From assembly GCA_900768045.1 (NCBI GenBank), contig CAAGBL010000104.1, forward strand, positions 74,454 to 138,453: 64,000 nucleotides of DNA. Reading direction: 5' to 3'. The DNA is from an uncultured Alistipes sp. Its GTDB lineage: Bacteria; Bacteroidota; Bacteroidia; Bacteroidales; Rikenellaceae. Positions 1 through 8,310 of this stretch are shown here, piece after piece (within the stretch, counting starts at the first letter, position 1; each line of letters begins with the position of its first letter). The position numbers were made by a program, and so were the translations under genes. The notes under the pieces are model-generated. The model searched no databases, was not told where the DNA came from, and saw only the letters and a list, made by a program, of their open reading frames with translations.

Positions 1-143
1 CTCAGTGCATCGCACTCCGAAGCCATGCTCCTAACACGGTTGATAAGCTCCTGATGGCCACGGTGCACACCATCGAACGACCCAACGCTTACTACCGCAG
101 GTCGCCCGAGAGAGATGTTATCGAAGCCGTAATATGTTTGCAT
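1..143 (-). CDS. ribF: RibF N-terminus (FAD synthetase/riboflavin kinase), partial
   Basis: Only the first 47 codons are inside the window; the gene runs off the left edge. Translating the minus strand from the ATG at 143-141 gives a start MQTYYGFDN and the motif VGSFDGVHRGHQELI. This is the nucleotidyltransferase motif (G-x-FDG-x-H-x-GH) of the FMN adenylyltransferase domain of RibF, which makes FAD from FMN and ATP. The start codon lies one base after the rex stop codon, so translation is probably coupled. Whether the usual C-terminal riboflavin kinase domain is present cannot be seen. This matters because a kinase-only protein is encoded at 61960-62313. Confidence 0.85.
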   Translation of the reverse strand, partial: MQTYYGFDNISLGRPAVVSVGSFDGVHRGHQELINRVRSMASECDAL

Positions 144-144
144 A

Positions 145-786
145 CTAATTGTCGGCGACCTTTACGAAGTAGGCCACCTTCTCCAAGAGAGTGGTTATAT
201 CGTAGTTCTCTACGACGATGCCCTGTGGGAAGTTAAGAGGTGCCGACGTGAAGTTGAGCACACCCTTGATACCCGCATTAATAATCGGAAGCACAAGCGA
301 CGAGGCAACAGATGTTGGCAACGAGACGATGACAATGCTTATGTCGAGCTCCTCGACACGCTGCTCAAACTCGTCTATATGGTAACAGGGCACGTTGTCA
401 ATCTTCTTGCCCACCTTCTCGTCGTCGACGTCGAATGCTGCGGTGATACGTAGCTTAAGGCCCTTATCGTTGAAATACCTCGTCACGGCCTGGCCGAGGT
501 GGCCCATGCCAATAACGGCAACATTCATGGGCTGCTCGCTATAAAGTATGCCATCGATAAAGTCGATGAGCACCTTCACGTCGTAGCCCTTCTTCGTGTC
601 GCTCGAGAAGCCTATAAGCATCAGGTCACGGCGCACCTGCACAGCTGTAATGCCGTGCATGCCTGCCAACACATGCGAAAAGATATGTGTGATGCCTCCA
701 GCATGGCACTTTAGCAACGTGCGGCGATACTCGCTAAGACGCTCGATGGTCTTCTCGGGGATAGGCGACGATAGATTATTTGCCAT
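145..786 (-). CDS. rex: Redox-sensing transcriptional repressor Rex
   Basis: 213 residues, the normal length for Rex, a dimeric repressor that senses the NADH/NAD+ ratio and controls fermentative and respiratory genes. The N-terminal winged helix is visible up to about residue 80 and contains the recognition-helix pattern VQVRRDL near residues 49-55. A Rossmann NAD(H) domain follows, with GMGHLG at 93-98. The C-terminal part carries the NFTSAPL-type segment typical of the family. The gene sits between the LysM-protein gene, whose stop is one base before this ATG, and ribF, whose ATG is one base after this stop. It is therefore almost certainly co-transcribed with both. Family assignment is firm; the regulon is not visible here. 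Confidence 0.93.
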   Translation of the reverse strand: MANNLSSPIPEKTIERLSEYRRTLLKCHAGGITHIFSHVLAGMHGITAVQVRRDLMLIGFSSDTKKGYDVKVLIDFIDGILYSEQPMNVAVIGMGHLGQAVTRYFNDKGLKLRITAAFDVDDEKVGKKIDNVPCYHIDEFEQRVEELDISIVIVSLPTSVASSLVLPIINAGIKGVLNFTSAPLNFPQGIVVENYDITTLLEKVAYFVKVADN

Positions 787-787
787 A

Positions 788-2764
788 CTACTTATATGTT
801 ACCGTGAAATCTCGCATATACTGAATATTAACCCACTCGGTATTTACAAAGATGCCGTCGTCAAAGACAAACTGATATGTTGTGCCAAGAGGTGTTATGC
901 GCTCCAAGAGGATATACTTATCCAAGCCCAAGAACATCTTTGTACAGAACATCATCGTAGCATCATAGCCACGACAAGCATAAGGCGTTGGAAGTATGCC
1001 GAATGTCTGCAAGAAGCGTGACTCGAAGAGCTTTATGGCGTTATTGTCCGTACGCTTTGAGTTATATGGCGATAGTAGCGATATACCCGATGTGAAGAAG
1101 CCCTCTCGGTCGACATAGGTCAATCTATCGAGCTTGCGGCTACCGATAACATAGCAGTCGTTAGCACCACCCTGAGGCATATACTTCGAGTGCTCGCCAA
1201 TCTCCTTGAGAATCATGCCCACATCGTAATCACGATCAGCGACAACGATGATAGCCTTGCGGCATGCCTTCTGAACCATATACTTTATATCTACAACTGC
1301 GCCATCGCTACCATCGGCATTGCGCTTGTAGAACTTCAGCTCATTAGACATCTTGGCATTATACTTATTCACTGTAAGGTTTGCCGTAGCAGCCAAAATC
1401 TCCTCGACATACTCCATGTCGTTAGTAGCACCATAGATGATATTTATCTCGTAGCTACCATCAAATATATCGGCATACTTATCATACTTCGACTCGGCGT
1501 CTGCCTGCATCTGGAAGAGCACAGGGCTCGTCACCTTAGTCTGGTCGATATCGGTAAGAGGGTTGACAACTGGGATATTTAGCTTCTCGGCAACAGGAAG
1601 CACCATGGCCAACTCATCTTCGTATATAGGGCCAATTATAAGGTCGGCATTCTGCACCTCTTGACTCTCAACAATCTCGCTTAGGCGTATTGCAGAGCGC
1701 TGGGTATCTACCACCGACACATTTATAGCGTAACCCTCACGGCGCAAGTCCTGGAAGGCGAGCAACACACCACGATAGAGATCCACAAAGGCCTTGACAA
1801 TCTTGCCGTCACGATGTACAGGTAGCATGACAACGACGTTGAGTGTATCGCCAGGCATAACACGCTCAAACGATGGTATGCGCACCTTGTGCAAACTCTC
1901 CATGCTATCAATCATGCGCTTATTCTCCTCGTCAAGTGTGCTACTTAGCTCATCTGAGGCCAACGCACTTAGCAGCGTATCGGCAGCAGAGGCCACCTCC
2001 TCGCTCTCAACGCTCTCTGTAACGACCTCGCTACTCTCAACCTCAGCATTGCTCTTTGTGCCATGCACCATGATTGTCATGCCACTTAGCAGGTCGGCCG
2101 ACGAGGTAAGATTGTTTAGCGCCATTAGCTCCTCCTCGGTAGTCTTATAGCGACGTGCCAACGAGTAGAGGGTGTCGCCATAGGCTACAACGTGGTACTT
2201 AGGCTTATCCTGCTTACTCTCCTCGTCTGCTTCACGCTCTCGGCGCTTAATCTCCTTGTCGATATCCTTTATTGTTGCATATCCCACCTTTGCAGTGCGC
2301 ACAAGAAGCTCGCTACCCACCATTAGGCTATGCGCCTCAGATGTAGGGTTGTCCGCAACAAGCTGGTCGAGAGATATCTTGTAGTTCTTAGCTACGGAGT
2401 ATAACGTCTCGCCCTCAGCCACAGTGTGAATGATAAAGTCGCCATCGTAGCTCATCTGAGCATCCTCCATCTCCACCGACACATCTTTGGTGCTGCGCTT
2501 TGCCGCCTTCTCGTTGTAGGGGATATATATCTTCATGCCAAGAGCCAACTTCTCGGCACTCTCCTCGCCATTTACCTGAATAATCTGCTTAAGTGGCACA
2601 TCGTAGCGCTGTGCCAACGAGTAGAATGTCTCGTTCTCGGCTACGGTGTGTATAACGCACTTCTTGCCATTCACGACAACAACCTCCTGAGGGCCCTGCG
2701 CCTGTGTGCTCACCACCATACTGAGCATGAGCAGTGGTAAAACAAATCTTACAAGTTTCATCAT
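788..2764 (-). CDS. Secreted LysM-repeat protein with periplasmic-binding-protein-like domain
   Basis: 658 residues. A signal peptide (MMKLVRFVLPLLMLSMVVSTQAQ) is followed by three LysM modules at roughly residues 35-84, 108-158 and 188-236. Each has the typical HTV-x-xGET-xYS-xA-xxY pattern and should bind peptidoglycan. An acidic Ser/Glu-rich linker follows (about 240-290). The C-terminal 360 residues resemble a type-1 periplasmic-binding fold, as in branched-chain amino-acid receptors (DLIIGPIYEDE and PVVNPLTD segments). This architecture is common in Bacteroidetes and its ligand is unknown. It probably sits in the periplasm on the cell wall. It lies upstream of rex in the same transcription unit and 12 bases after the exonuclease gene. 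Confidence 0.88.
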   Translation of the reverse strand: MMKLVRFVLPLLMLSMVVSTQAQGPQEVVVVNGKKCVIHTVAENETFYSLAQRYDVPLKQIIQVNGEESAEKLALGMKIYIPYNEKAAKRSTKDVSVEMEDAQMSYDGDFIIHTVAEGETLYSVAKNYKISLDQLVADNPTSEAHSLMVGSELLVRTAKVGYATIKDIDKEIKRREREADEESKQDKPKYHVVAYGDTLYSLARRYKTTEEELMALNNLTSSADLLSGMTIMVHGTKSNAEVESSEVVTESVESEEVASAADTLLSALASDELSSTLDEENKRMIDSMESLHKVRIPSFERVMPGDTLNVVVMLPVHRDGKIVKAFVDLYRGVLLAFQDLRREGYAINVSVVDTQRSAIRLSEIVESQEVQNADLIIGPIYEDELAMVLPVAEKLNIPVVNPLTDIDQTKVTSPVLFQMQADAESKYDKYADIFDGSYEINIIYGATNDMEYVEEILAATANLTVNKYNAKMSNELKFYKRNADGSDGAVVDIKYMVQKACRKAIIVVADRDYDVGMILKEIGEHSKYMPQGGANDCYVIGSRKLDRLTYVDREGFFTSGISLLSPYNSKRTDNNAIKLFESRFLQTFGILPTPYACRGYDATMMFCTKMFLGLDKYILLERITPLGTTYQFVFDDGIFVNTEWVNIQYMRDFTVTYK

Positions 2765-2776
2765 TATCTTGATTTA

Positions 2777-3547
2777 TTACTTTGTTTGCTTGAGTCGGAC
2801 GTAGATTTCGGTAAATATCTTCTTTGTGTATTGTGGGAAGTCGCCATTTATGAGCCACGAGTAGTAGCTTGGCTCCTTGTCGAAGATCTCGGCTACACTA
2901 CGTCCCTTGTACTTACCAAAGGTAAATACCTCCTCGCCTTTGTCGTTGAGGGCTATGCGTCCCGCAAAGTCAACCGTCTCGTTATGTGTCGAGAATGCCG
3001 CCAACTCCTCAACGGTGGTTCCAATGTCACCATAGCGCTCAATCTGTGCCTCAAGCACCTCGTATGTCGCCAAGGTGTCTGCCTCCGCCGAGTGGGCATT
3101 TTCAAGATCTTTGTCGCAGTAGAACTTATATGCCGCTACCAACGTGCGCTGCTCCTTCTTGTGGAATATGTTCTGTACATCGACATACTTTCTACGCTTG
3201 AAGTCGACATCGACGCCCGCACGCATAAACTCCTCAACAAGCACTGGAAGGTCGAAACGGTTTGAGTTAAAACCTCCAAAATCGCAACCCTCGATAAACT
3301 GCGCTAACGACTTAGCTATCTGCTTGAATGTAGGCTCCCCCTTGACATCCTCGTCAGTTATGCCATGCACGGCTGTCGCCTCAGCAGGTATCGGCATCTC
3401 GGGATTTATGCGTCGTGTCTTTACTTGCTTCTGTCCATCGACACCCACCTTCACCATCGAAATCTCGACAATGCGGTCACGAGCCGTATCTACGCCCGTT
3501 GTCTCAAGGTCAAAAAATATTATTGGTCGCTTAAGCTTTAAGTTCAT
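2777..3547 (-). CDS. DnaQ-like 3'-5' exonuclease with C-terminal DUF3820-like domain
   Basis: 256 residues. The N-terminal 180 residues form a DEDDh exonuclease: D13 and E15 in DLETTG, D99 in NSNRFDLP, and H152 and D157 in HSAEADT are the expected metal ligands and general base. The family includes the DNA polymerase III epsilon proofreading subunit and many stand-alone nucleases. After about residue 200 a small domain reads FTFGKYKGRS and YYSWLINGDFP, matching the DUF3820-type module often fused to such nucleases. The role is likely proofreading or DNA repair; stand-alone versus replisome use cannot be told. It is followed by the LysM gene on the same strand. Confidence 0.88.
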   Translation of the reverse strand: MNLKLKRPIIFFDLETTGVDTARDRIVEISMVKVGVDGQKQVKTRRINPEMPIPAEATAVHGITDEDVKGEPTFKQIAKSLAQFIEGCDFGGFNSNRFDLPVLVEEFMRAGVDVDFKRRKYVDVQNIFHKKEQRTLVAAYKFYCDKDLENAHSAEADTLATYEVLEAQIERYGDIGTTVEELAAFSTHNETVDFAGRIALNDKGEEVFTFGKYKGRSVAEIFDKEPSYYSWLINGDFPQYTKKIFTEIYVRLKQTK

Positions 3548-3565
3548 AATCCACCTTTTTAACTA

Positions 3566-4417
3566 TTACTTCTCCTCCTCCGTTGGCACTACCAATGAGC
3601 CAGCATAGCGGAATGTCACCTTACCATACTCATCACGAAGATAACCCTCCAATCCACTATCACTAACTATTACCTTACCCTCTATTGGAAGTATCCACAC
3701 TACGGGTACCTGGTCAGCATCCATCTCAAGGAAGCGTGTATAGCTACAACCAATGGTTCCGGGTGCGCCACTATCATTAACATCGAGCACATACTCACCC
3801 GTAGGCACTGCGCCATCTACCCCCTCTGCTACAGACCACAAGTCGAGCTCTAAGTATGCAGCATTTGGTGCATAAGTTGCAAAATTATCAACATCCGACA
3901 GTGCAAGGTAGTAGTTGTGATTATCGGGCGTATGCTCCCAATATCCTGGGGCATAGTGTGTTCCACTCATATAGCTAAGCACATAACCATCAAACGGCTT
4001 AGCCTCCTGCTTTATTACTACCTCGAATGTCTCGGTGCTGTAACGTGCCACAAGCGTTGTCTCACGAGCCTCGCCATCATTAGCCGCAACTACCAAAGAT
4101 ATCTTATTCTCGGCAGCAAAAACTCGGTACTCAACCCAGTCGGCTCTACACTCTGCCAAAACATTTACACCCTCAATGGGGTTCTCGAGTGTGTAGGTAA
4201 TATCGGCACTGCCACCCTCTACCCCGAACTCAACAATAGCATCTGATGTTAGGGTTAACACGGGCTGCTTCTGCTCAGGCTTATCTTCTGGCTGCTCCTC
4301 AGGTTTCTCCTCAGGCTGCTCCTCAGGCTGCTCCTCAGGCTGTGGCTCTGGGCTCACTGGCTCACACGATGCAATTACGAATGTTATCGCAAACAAAAGG
4401 TATAATAGTCGTTTCAT
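3566..4417 (-). CDS. Surface/periplasmic lipoprotein with Pro-Glu-Gln repeat linker and BACON-like domain
   Basis: 283 residues. The lipoprotein signal peptide ends at IASCEP, making Cys18 the lipidated residue. It is followed by a run of PEEQ/PEEK/PEDK repeats (about residues 23-50). Next comes a beta-rich segment with an AEC-x-ADWVEY pattern and IKQEA end that resembles BACON domains of Bacteroidetes. The C-terminal part (about 140-283) is not recognised; it contains HYAPGYWEHTPDNHNYYL and SDSGLEGYLRDEYG segments. It is probably anchored in the outer membrane. The gene precedes the exonuclease gene by 18 bases. Function is unknown. Confidence 0.75.
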   Translation of the reverse strand: MKRLLYLLFAITFVIASCEPVSPEPQPEEQPEEQPEEKPEEQPEDKPEQKQPVLTLTSDAIVEFGVEGGSADITYTLENPIEGVNVLAECRADWVEYRVFAAENKISLVVAANDGEARETTLVARYSTETFEVVIKQEAKPFDGYVLSYMSGTHYAPGYWEHTPDNHNYYLALSDVDNFATYAPNAAYLELDLWSVAEGVDGAVPTGEYVLDVNDSGAPGTIGCSYTRFLEMDADQVPVVWILPIEGKVIVSDSGLEGYLRDEYGKVTFRYAGSLVVPTEEEK

Positions 4418-4442
4418 TTTAGGTCTATGTTAGAGGTGCACA

Positions 4443-4553
4443 TTAATTAGGGTAACAGGGTCGCTAAAGCTTGATAGTGTTAATATGGTCGATGAGCCAC
4501 GGTTACCACACTCTCATCCTCCCCATCTTCCCTATCCCCCTTATCACCACACC
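4443..4553. repeat. Composite TAGGG / CTTCCC intergenic tract, degenerate copy
   Basis: This non-coding stretch lies between the lipoprotein gene and the cloverleaf repeat at the dnaN stop. It shows the two halves seen elsewhere in the window: an AGGGT-rich block containing GGTCGCTAAAGCTTGATAG and GGTCGATGAG, then a pyrimidine block with CCCCATCTTCCCTATCCCCC. It is the most degraded of seven such tracts. No ORF or promoter is evident. Confidence 0.6.
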
Positions 4554-4683
4554 AATTTGTTGTTAGAAGGGTTGCAGATGCAACGCTCGGGAAATTTTGG
4601 AGCGATGGGCTGTACTTTGACGTACTGCCCATTGCTACAACAATTTTCTAGCGGACGCAGATGCGCCCTTATCACAACAAATT
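4554..4683 (-). repeat. Cloverleaf 3'-end repeat, copy A (dnaN)
   Basis: A 130-bp element bounded by the inverted repeat AATTTGTTGT / ACAACAAATT. Inside are a small arm TTGC-AGAT-GCAA, a long central hairpin (about 4600-4655) whose loop contains TGTACTTTGACGTACT, and a third arm CGC-AGAT-GCG. The last bases overlap the dnaN stop codon (TAA, complement of 4683-4685). The same architecture occurs at ten other places in the window. The strand given is that of the gene it follows. Confidence 0.85.
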
Positions 4684-5810
4684 TAGGCGTTGATCATCAT
4701 TGGCATCAACAACATCAACACCTCTGATGCACGCTTATCGTCGTACACAGGCTTGAAGACACCTGCACGTGTTGAGTCAGCAAGCTCAATAACAACGGTT
4801 GGAGTGTCGATGTTTGAGAGAATCTCAACAAGGAATGTCGACTTGAAGCCAATAGTTACGGGGTTACCCTCGTAGCTGCATGAGATAGTCTCGTTAGCAG
4901 ATACTGAGAAGTCGATATCCTGTGCTGCAAGGCTAATCTTGTTGCCACCGATATCCATGCGGATAAGGTTTGTTGTTGGGTTAGAACATACTGCAACACG
5001 CTTGATGCCATTCACAAGCTCTACACGGTCTACAAGCACCTTGTTAGGGTTAGCTGTAGGGATTACAGCGTTGTAGTTAGGATAGTTACCCTCGATAAGG
5101 CGGCATACGAGCTTATGGTTCGAGAGCTGGAAGATAACATTCTTAGCGTCGAACATGATGCGCACAGGAGCGCTCTCCTTCACGAGCATACCCTTGAGCA
5201 AGTTAGCTGGCTTCTTAGGTAAGATGAACGAAGCGTTGAAGTCAACATCTACGCACTCAGCCATTGAGCGCACAAGCTTATGAGCGTCGGTAGCCACGAA
5301 TGTTACCTTACCCTCCTCGAAGTTGAAGTAGACACCATTCATCACTGGGCGGAGCTCGTCATCAGCAGTAGCGAAGATAGTCTTGTTGATGCCTGCGATA
5401 AGCATATCTACGTCCATGAGTATCTCCTTGTGCTCGGCACCTACGCCCTGCACTGCTGGGTAGCTAACGGCGCTTGCACCAGGGATAGAGAGTGAGCCGC
5501 TTGCCCACTTAACCTTAATCTCCCATGTTGTGTCGTTAACGTCGAACTCAAGAGGCATCTCTGGGAACTCCTTGAGTGAGTCGAGCATAAGCTTTGCTGG
5601 CGCTGCAATCACACCCTCACGCACTACGTTATCCACCTGAAGATGACCTACAAGTGTTGTCTCGAGGTCAGAGGTAGTAACGGTTAGGTCACCGTCCTTG
5701 AGCTCAAGGAGGAAGTAGTCGAGAATTGGAAGTGTGTTTTTGTTGCTAATTGCCTTACCTGTTGTTGCAAGCAACGATAGAAGCGCTGAGCTTGATACTG
5801 TAAATTTCAT
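4683..5810 (-). CDS. dnaN: DNA polymerase III beta subunit (sliding clamp)
   Basis: 375 residues, a normal clamp length. The N-terminus MKFTVSSSALLSLLATTGKAI and internal motifs (LPILDYFLLEL, DAHKLVRS, EGNYPNY, and the end LMLLMPMMINA) match bacterial beta clamps. The protein forms a homodimeric ring of three repeated domains that tethers polymerase III to DNA. It also docks clamp-binding peptides of many partners; a candidate partner peptide exists at the end of ParC in this window. The gene is not next to dnaA or recF, which is common in Bacteroidetes. Its stop codon is part of the cloverleaf repeat end. Confidence 0.96.
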   Translation of the reverse strand: MKFTVSSSALLSLLATTGKAISNKNTLPILDYFLLELKDGDLTVTTSDLETTLVGHLQVDNVVREGVIAAPAKLMLDSLKEFPEMPLEFDVNDTTWEIKVKWASGSLSIPGASAVSYPAVQGVGAEHKEILMDVDMLIAGINKTIFATADDELRPVMNGVYFNFEEGKVTFVATDAHKLVRSMAECVDVDFNASFILPKKPANLLKGMLVKESAPVRIMFDAKNVIFQLSNHKLVCRLIEGNYPNYNAVIPTANPNKVLVDRVELVNGIKRVAVCSNPTTNLIRMDIGGNKISLAAQDIDFSVSANETISCSYEGNPVTIGFKSTFLVEILSNIDTPTVVIELADSTRAGVFKPVYDDKRASEVLMLLMPMMINA

Positions 5811-5859
5811 AGTTGTTAGTTTTTATTTTTGTTATTATTTTGTTTCTTAATGGGTTGCA

Positions 5860-6735
5860 TTACAATTCTGCCAACTTATTAAGTGCCATTTCAATCATCT
5901 TGCGAACAAATGGCTTGTAGTCAGTACATGCGTCCTTGGCTACACGCTGGGCAATGATTGTGCAGATTGTTGCGGCACGGTGGCCCATAAGGGCAGCGAG
6001 GCCAGCGAGGGCTGAGCCCTCCATCTCGAAGTTGGTGATGCGGCGGCCCTCAAACTCAAACGCCTCAATCTTCTCGTTAAGCTTTAGGTCGTGAGGCTCA
6101 AGGCGCACATGGCGGCCCTGGGGTGCATAGAAGCCTGGGGCAGCGATAGTAATACCCTCACGCACTGAGTCCTTGAAGTGGTCGAAAAGCTCCTGCGACG
6201 CATTCACGAAGTATGGCGCTGGGAGCTTTGAGTACCATGCGGTATGCTCCTCGAAGGCCTTCTCAAGTGCAAGGTCGCACACCGAGTCACGACCAGCGTA
6301 GTATGACAATAGGCCATCGAAGCCGAGCGATGTGCGAGCAAAGACAACCTCGCCCACCTCAATATCTCGCTGAATAGCTCCCGACGTACCAAGGCGCACG
6401 AGCGTAAGCTGGCGGAACTCAGGCTTTACCTGACGAGTCTCGAAGTCGATATTTGCCAAGGCATCGAGCTCGGTTACGCAGATGTCGATATTTCCGATAC
6501 CGATACCTGTTGACATTACTGTCATGCGCTTGCCCTTATACGTACCTGTCACGGTCAGGAACTCACGGTTAGCTACTTCGCACTCCTTCTCTTCGAAATA
6601 CTCGGCAATCATAGCTACACGCCCTGGGTCGCCCACCAAGATAACGATGTCGGCGAGTTGCTCAGGCTTCAAATGGAGATGAAAAATAGAGCCATCTGCA
6701 TTGATTATCAGCTCAGAAGAGGGTATCGTTCTCAT
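5860..6735 (-). CDS. Nucleoside phosphorylase (uridine phosphorylase-like)
   Basis: 291 residues of the NP-I phosphorylase family. Visible motifs are LVGDPGRVAMIAEYF (phosphate-binding GDP-x-R), STGIGIGN, VRLGTSGAIQ, and NFEMEGSALAGLAA, whose MEG segment contacts the ribose. The protein splits a nucleoside with phosphate into base and ribose-1-phosphate. Closest similarity by eye is to uridine phosphorylases of Bacteroidetes; substrate specificity is not certain. It lies 49 bases upstream of dnaN on the same strand and is divergent from glmM. Confidence 0.85.
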   Translation of the reverse strand: MRTIPSSELIINADGSIFHLHLKPEQLADIVILVGDPGRVAMIAEYFEEKECEVANREFLTVTGTYKGKRMTVMSTGIGIGNIDICVTELDALANIDFETRQVKPEFRQLTLVRLGTSGAIQRDIEVGEVVFARTSLGFDGLLSYYAGRDSVCDLALEKAFEEHTAWYSKLPAPYFVNASQELFDHFKDSVREGITIAAPGFYAPQGRHVRLEPHDLKLNEKIEAFEFEGRRITNFEMEGSALAGLAALMGHRAATICTIIAQRVAKDACTDYKPFVRKMIEMALNKLAEL

Positions 6736-6843
6736 ATCTTGAAATAATTTATCTACAATTTATTTTTAATATTCGTGTAAAATTAATAATTTTGTCAGAA
6801 ATAGCAAAACTTTTACGTCAATTTTTACTAACAAAATACAAAT
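6736..6843. promoter_or_regulatory. AT-rich divergent promoter region
   Basis: 108 bp separate the diverging nucleoside phosphorylase and glmM starts. The sequence is very AT-rich, with TTTTG and TTTTACG-like elements on the plus strand. No pair of boxes at canonical Bacteroidetes spacing could be assigned with confidence, so only the region is marked. Confidence 0.4.
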
Positions 6844-8235
6844 ATGACACTCATTAAGTCGATTTCTGGTATTCGTGGCACTATTGGTGGCCACACCGCC
6901 GACAACCTAACACCCATCGATGTTGTCAAGTTCACAACAGCCTATGCACGTCTTATCAAAGATAAGAATCCTGGCAAGCGCATCACCGTTGTTGTTGGTC
7001 GTGATGCCCGCATCTCAGGCTCTATGGTCGACTCGTTGGTCGAGGGAACACTCCTTGGCACTGGTGTTGACGTTATCAACGTAGGCCTCTGCACCACCCC
7101 AGGTACGGAGATGGCTGTAATCACACATAAGGCAGATGGTGGTATCATCATCACAGCGTCGCACAACCCACGTCAGTGGAACGCCCTCAAGCTTTTGAAC
7201 GAGCGTGGCGAGTTCCTCGACGATGCCGAGGGCAAGCAGGTGTTGGCAATGGCCGAAGATAACGACTTTAGCTATCCTACTATCGACCATATTGGCAAGG
7301 TTGTACTTCGTGAGGACTTCAACCGCAAGCACATTGAGCAGGTGTTGGCCCTCAAGCTTGTAGATGTGGAGGCAGTACGCAAGCGCAAGTTCAAGGTTGT
7401 TGTTGATGCCGTGAACTCTGTGGGTGGCGTAGTTATCCCTGAGCTCCTGCGTGAGCTTGGCTGCGAGGTTGTTGAGCTTAATTGCGAGCCTACTGGCGAG
7501 TTTGCCCACAACCCTGAGCCACTCCCCGAAAACCTCACAGAGATATCGGAGGTTATCCGTCGTGAGGGTGCCGACCTTGGCGTGGTTGTTGACCCCGATG
7601 TCGACCGCTTGGCATTCGTAATGGAGAATGGCGAGATGTTTGTTGAGGAGTATACATTGGTGGCTGTTGCCGACTACGTGTTGCGCCACACCAAGGGCAA
7701 CACCGTGTCGAACCTATCATCGTCACGAGCACTTAGCGACATCACTCATCGCTACGAGGGTTGCGAGTATGCGGCTGCCGCTGTGGGCGAGGTAAATGTG
7801 GTCAAGAAGATGAAGGACACAGGCGCTGTTATCGGCGGCGAGGGCAATGGTGGTGTTATCTACCCTGAGCTCCACTATGGTCGTGATGCGTTGGTGGGCG
7901 TTGCTCTCTTTTTGACCTATTTTGCAGGCATGGATTTGACCATGTCGGAGCTTCGTAAGACATACCCTGCATACTTCGCTTCCAAGAACAAGATTGAGCT
8001 TACGCCAGAGATTAACGTAGATAAGATTTTGGCAGCCGTAAAGAGCAAATACTCAGGCGAGAAGGTTAACGATATTGACGGCGTAAAGATTGATTTTGCC
8101 GATAGTTGGGTACACCTTCGTAAGTCGAACACCGAGCCTATCATTCGCATCTACACCGAGGCACACACCATGGCAGAGGCAGATGAGTTGGCAAAGCGCT
8201 TCATTTCCGAAATTGACCAAATTTGCAAGCAGTAA
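6844..8235 (+). CDS. glmM: Phosphoglucosamine mutase-type phosphohexomutase
   Basis: 463 residues of the alpha-D-phosphohexomutase family. The catalytic phosphoserine is S106 in TASHNPRQWN. The metal loop is DPDVDR at 250-255 (D250, D252, D254). The substrate loop reads GEGNGGVIYP and the phosphate-binding loop is RKSNTEPIIRIY. The GEGNGG form is typical of phosphoglucosamine mutases of archaea and Bacteroidetes, so conversion of GlcN-6-P to GlcN-1-P for cell-wall precursors is the best guess. A phosphomannomutase or phosphoglucomutase activity remains possible. The gene ends in a strong hairpin shared with the convergent permease gene. Confidence 0.88.
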   Translation: MTLIKSISGIRGTIGGHTADNLTPIDVVKFTTAYARLIKDKNPGKRITVVVGRDARISGSMVDSLVEGTLLGTGVDVINVGLCTTPGTEMAVITHKADGGIIITASHNPRQWNALKLLNERGEFLDDAEGKQVLAMAEDNDFSYPTIDHIGKVVLREDFNRKHIEQVLALKLVDVEAVRKRKFKVVVDAVNSVGGVVIPELLRELGCEVVELNCEPTGEFAHNPEPLPENLTEISEVIRREGADLGVVVDPDVDRLAFVMENGEMFVEEYTLVAVADYVLRHTKGNTVSNLSSSRALSDITHRYEGCEYAAAAVGEVNVVKKMKDTGAVIGGEGNGGVIYPELHYGRDALVGVALFLTYFAGMDLTMSELRKTYPAYFASKNKIELTPEINVDKILAAVKSKYSGEKVNDIDGVKIDFADSWVHLRKSNTEPIIRIYTEAHTMAEADELAKRFISEIDQICKQ

Positions 8236-8255
8236 ATCTGCCCAAGATAGATAAC

Positions 8256-8291
8256 AATAAAGGCGACCATTAGATGATGGTCGCCTTTATT
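8256..8291. terminator. Bidirectional intrinsic terminator between glmM and the purine permease
   Basis: A perfect 15-bp stem AATAAAGGCGACCAT / ATGGTCGCCTTTATT with a 6-base loop lies 20 bases after the glmM stop and 19 bases after the convergent permease stop. It has A/T runs at both feet, so it can serve both genes. Confidence 0.9.
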
Positions 8292-8310
8292 GCTATATGC
8301 TGTGATGTGT

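Noticed and set aside
7015..7689. Long minus-strand ORF opposite glmM
   Set aside because: It is a shadow of the well-conserved glmM frame; the encoded protein has no domain or signal and no promoter.
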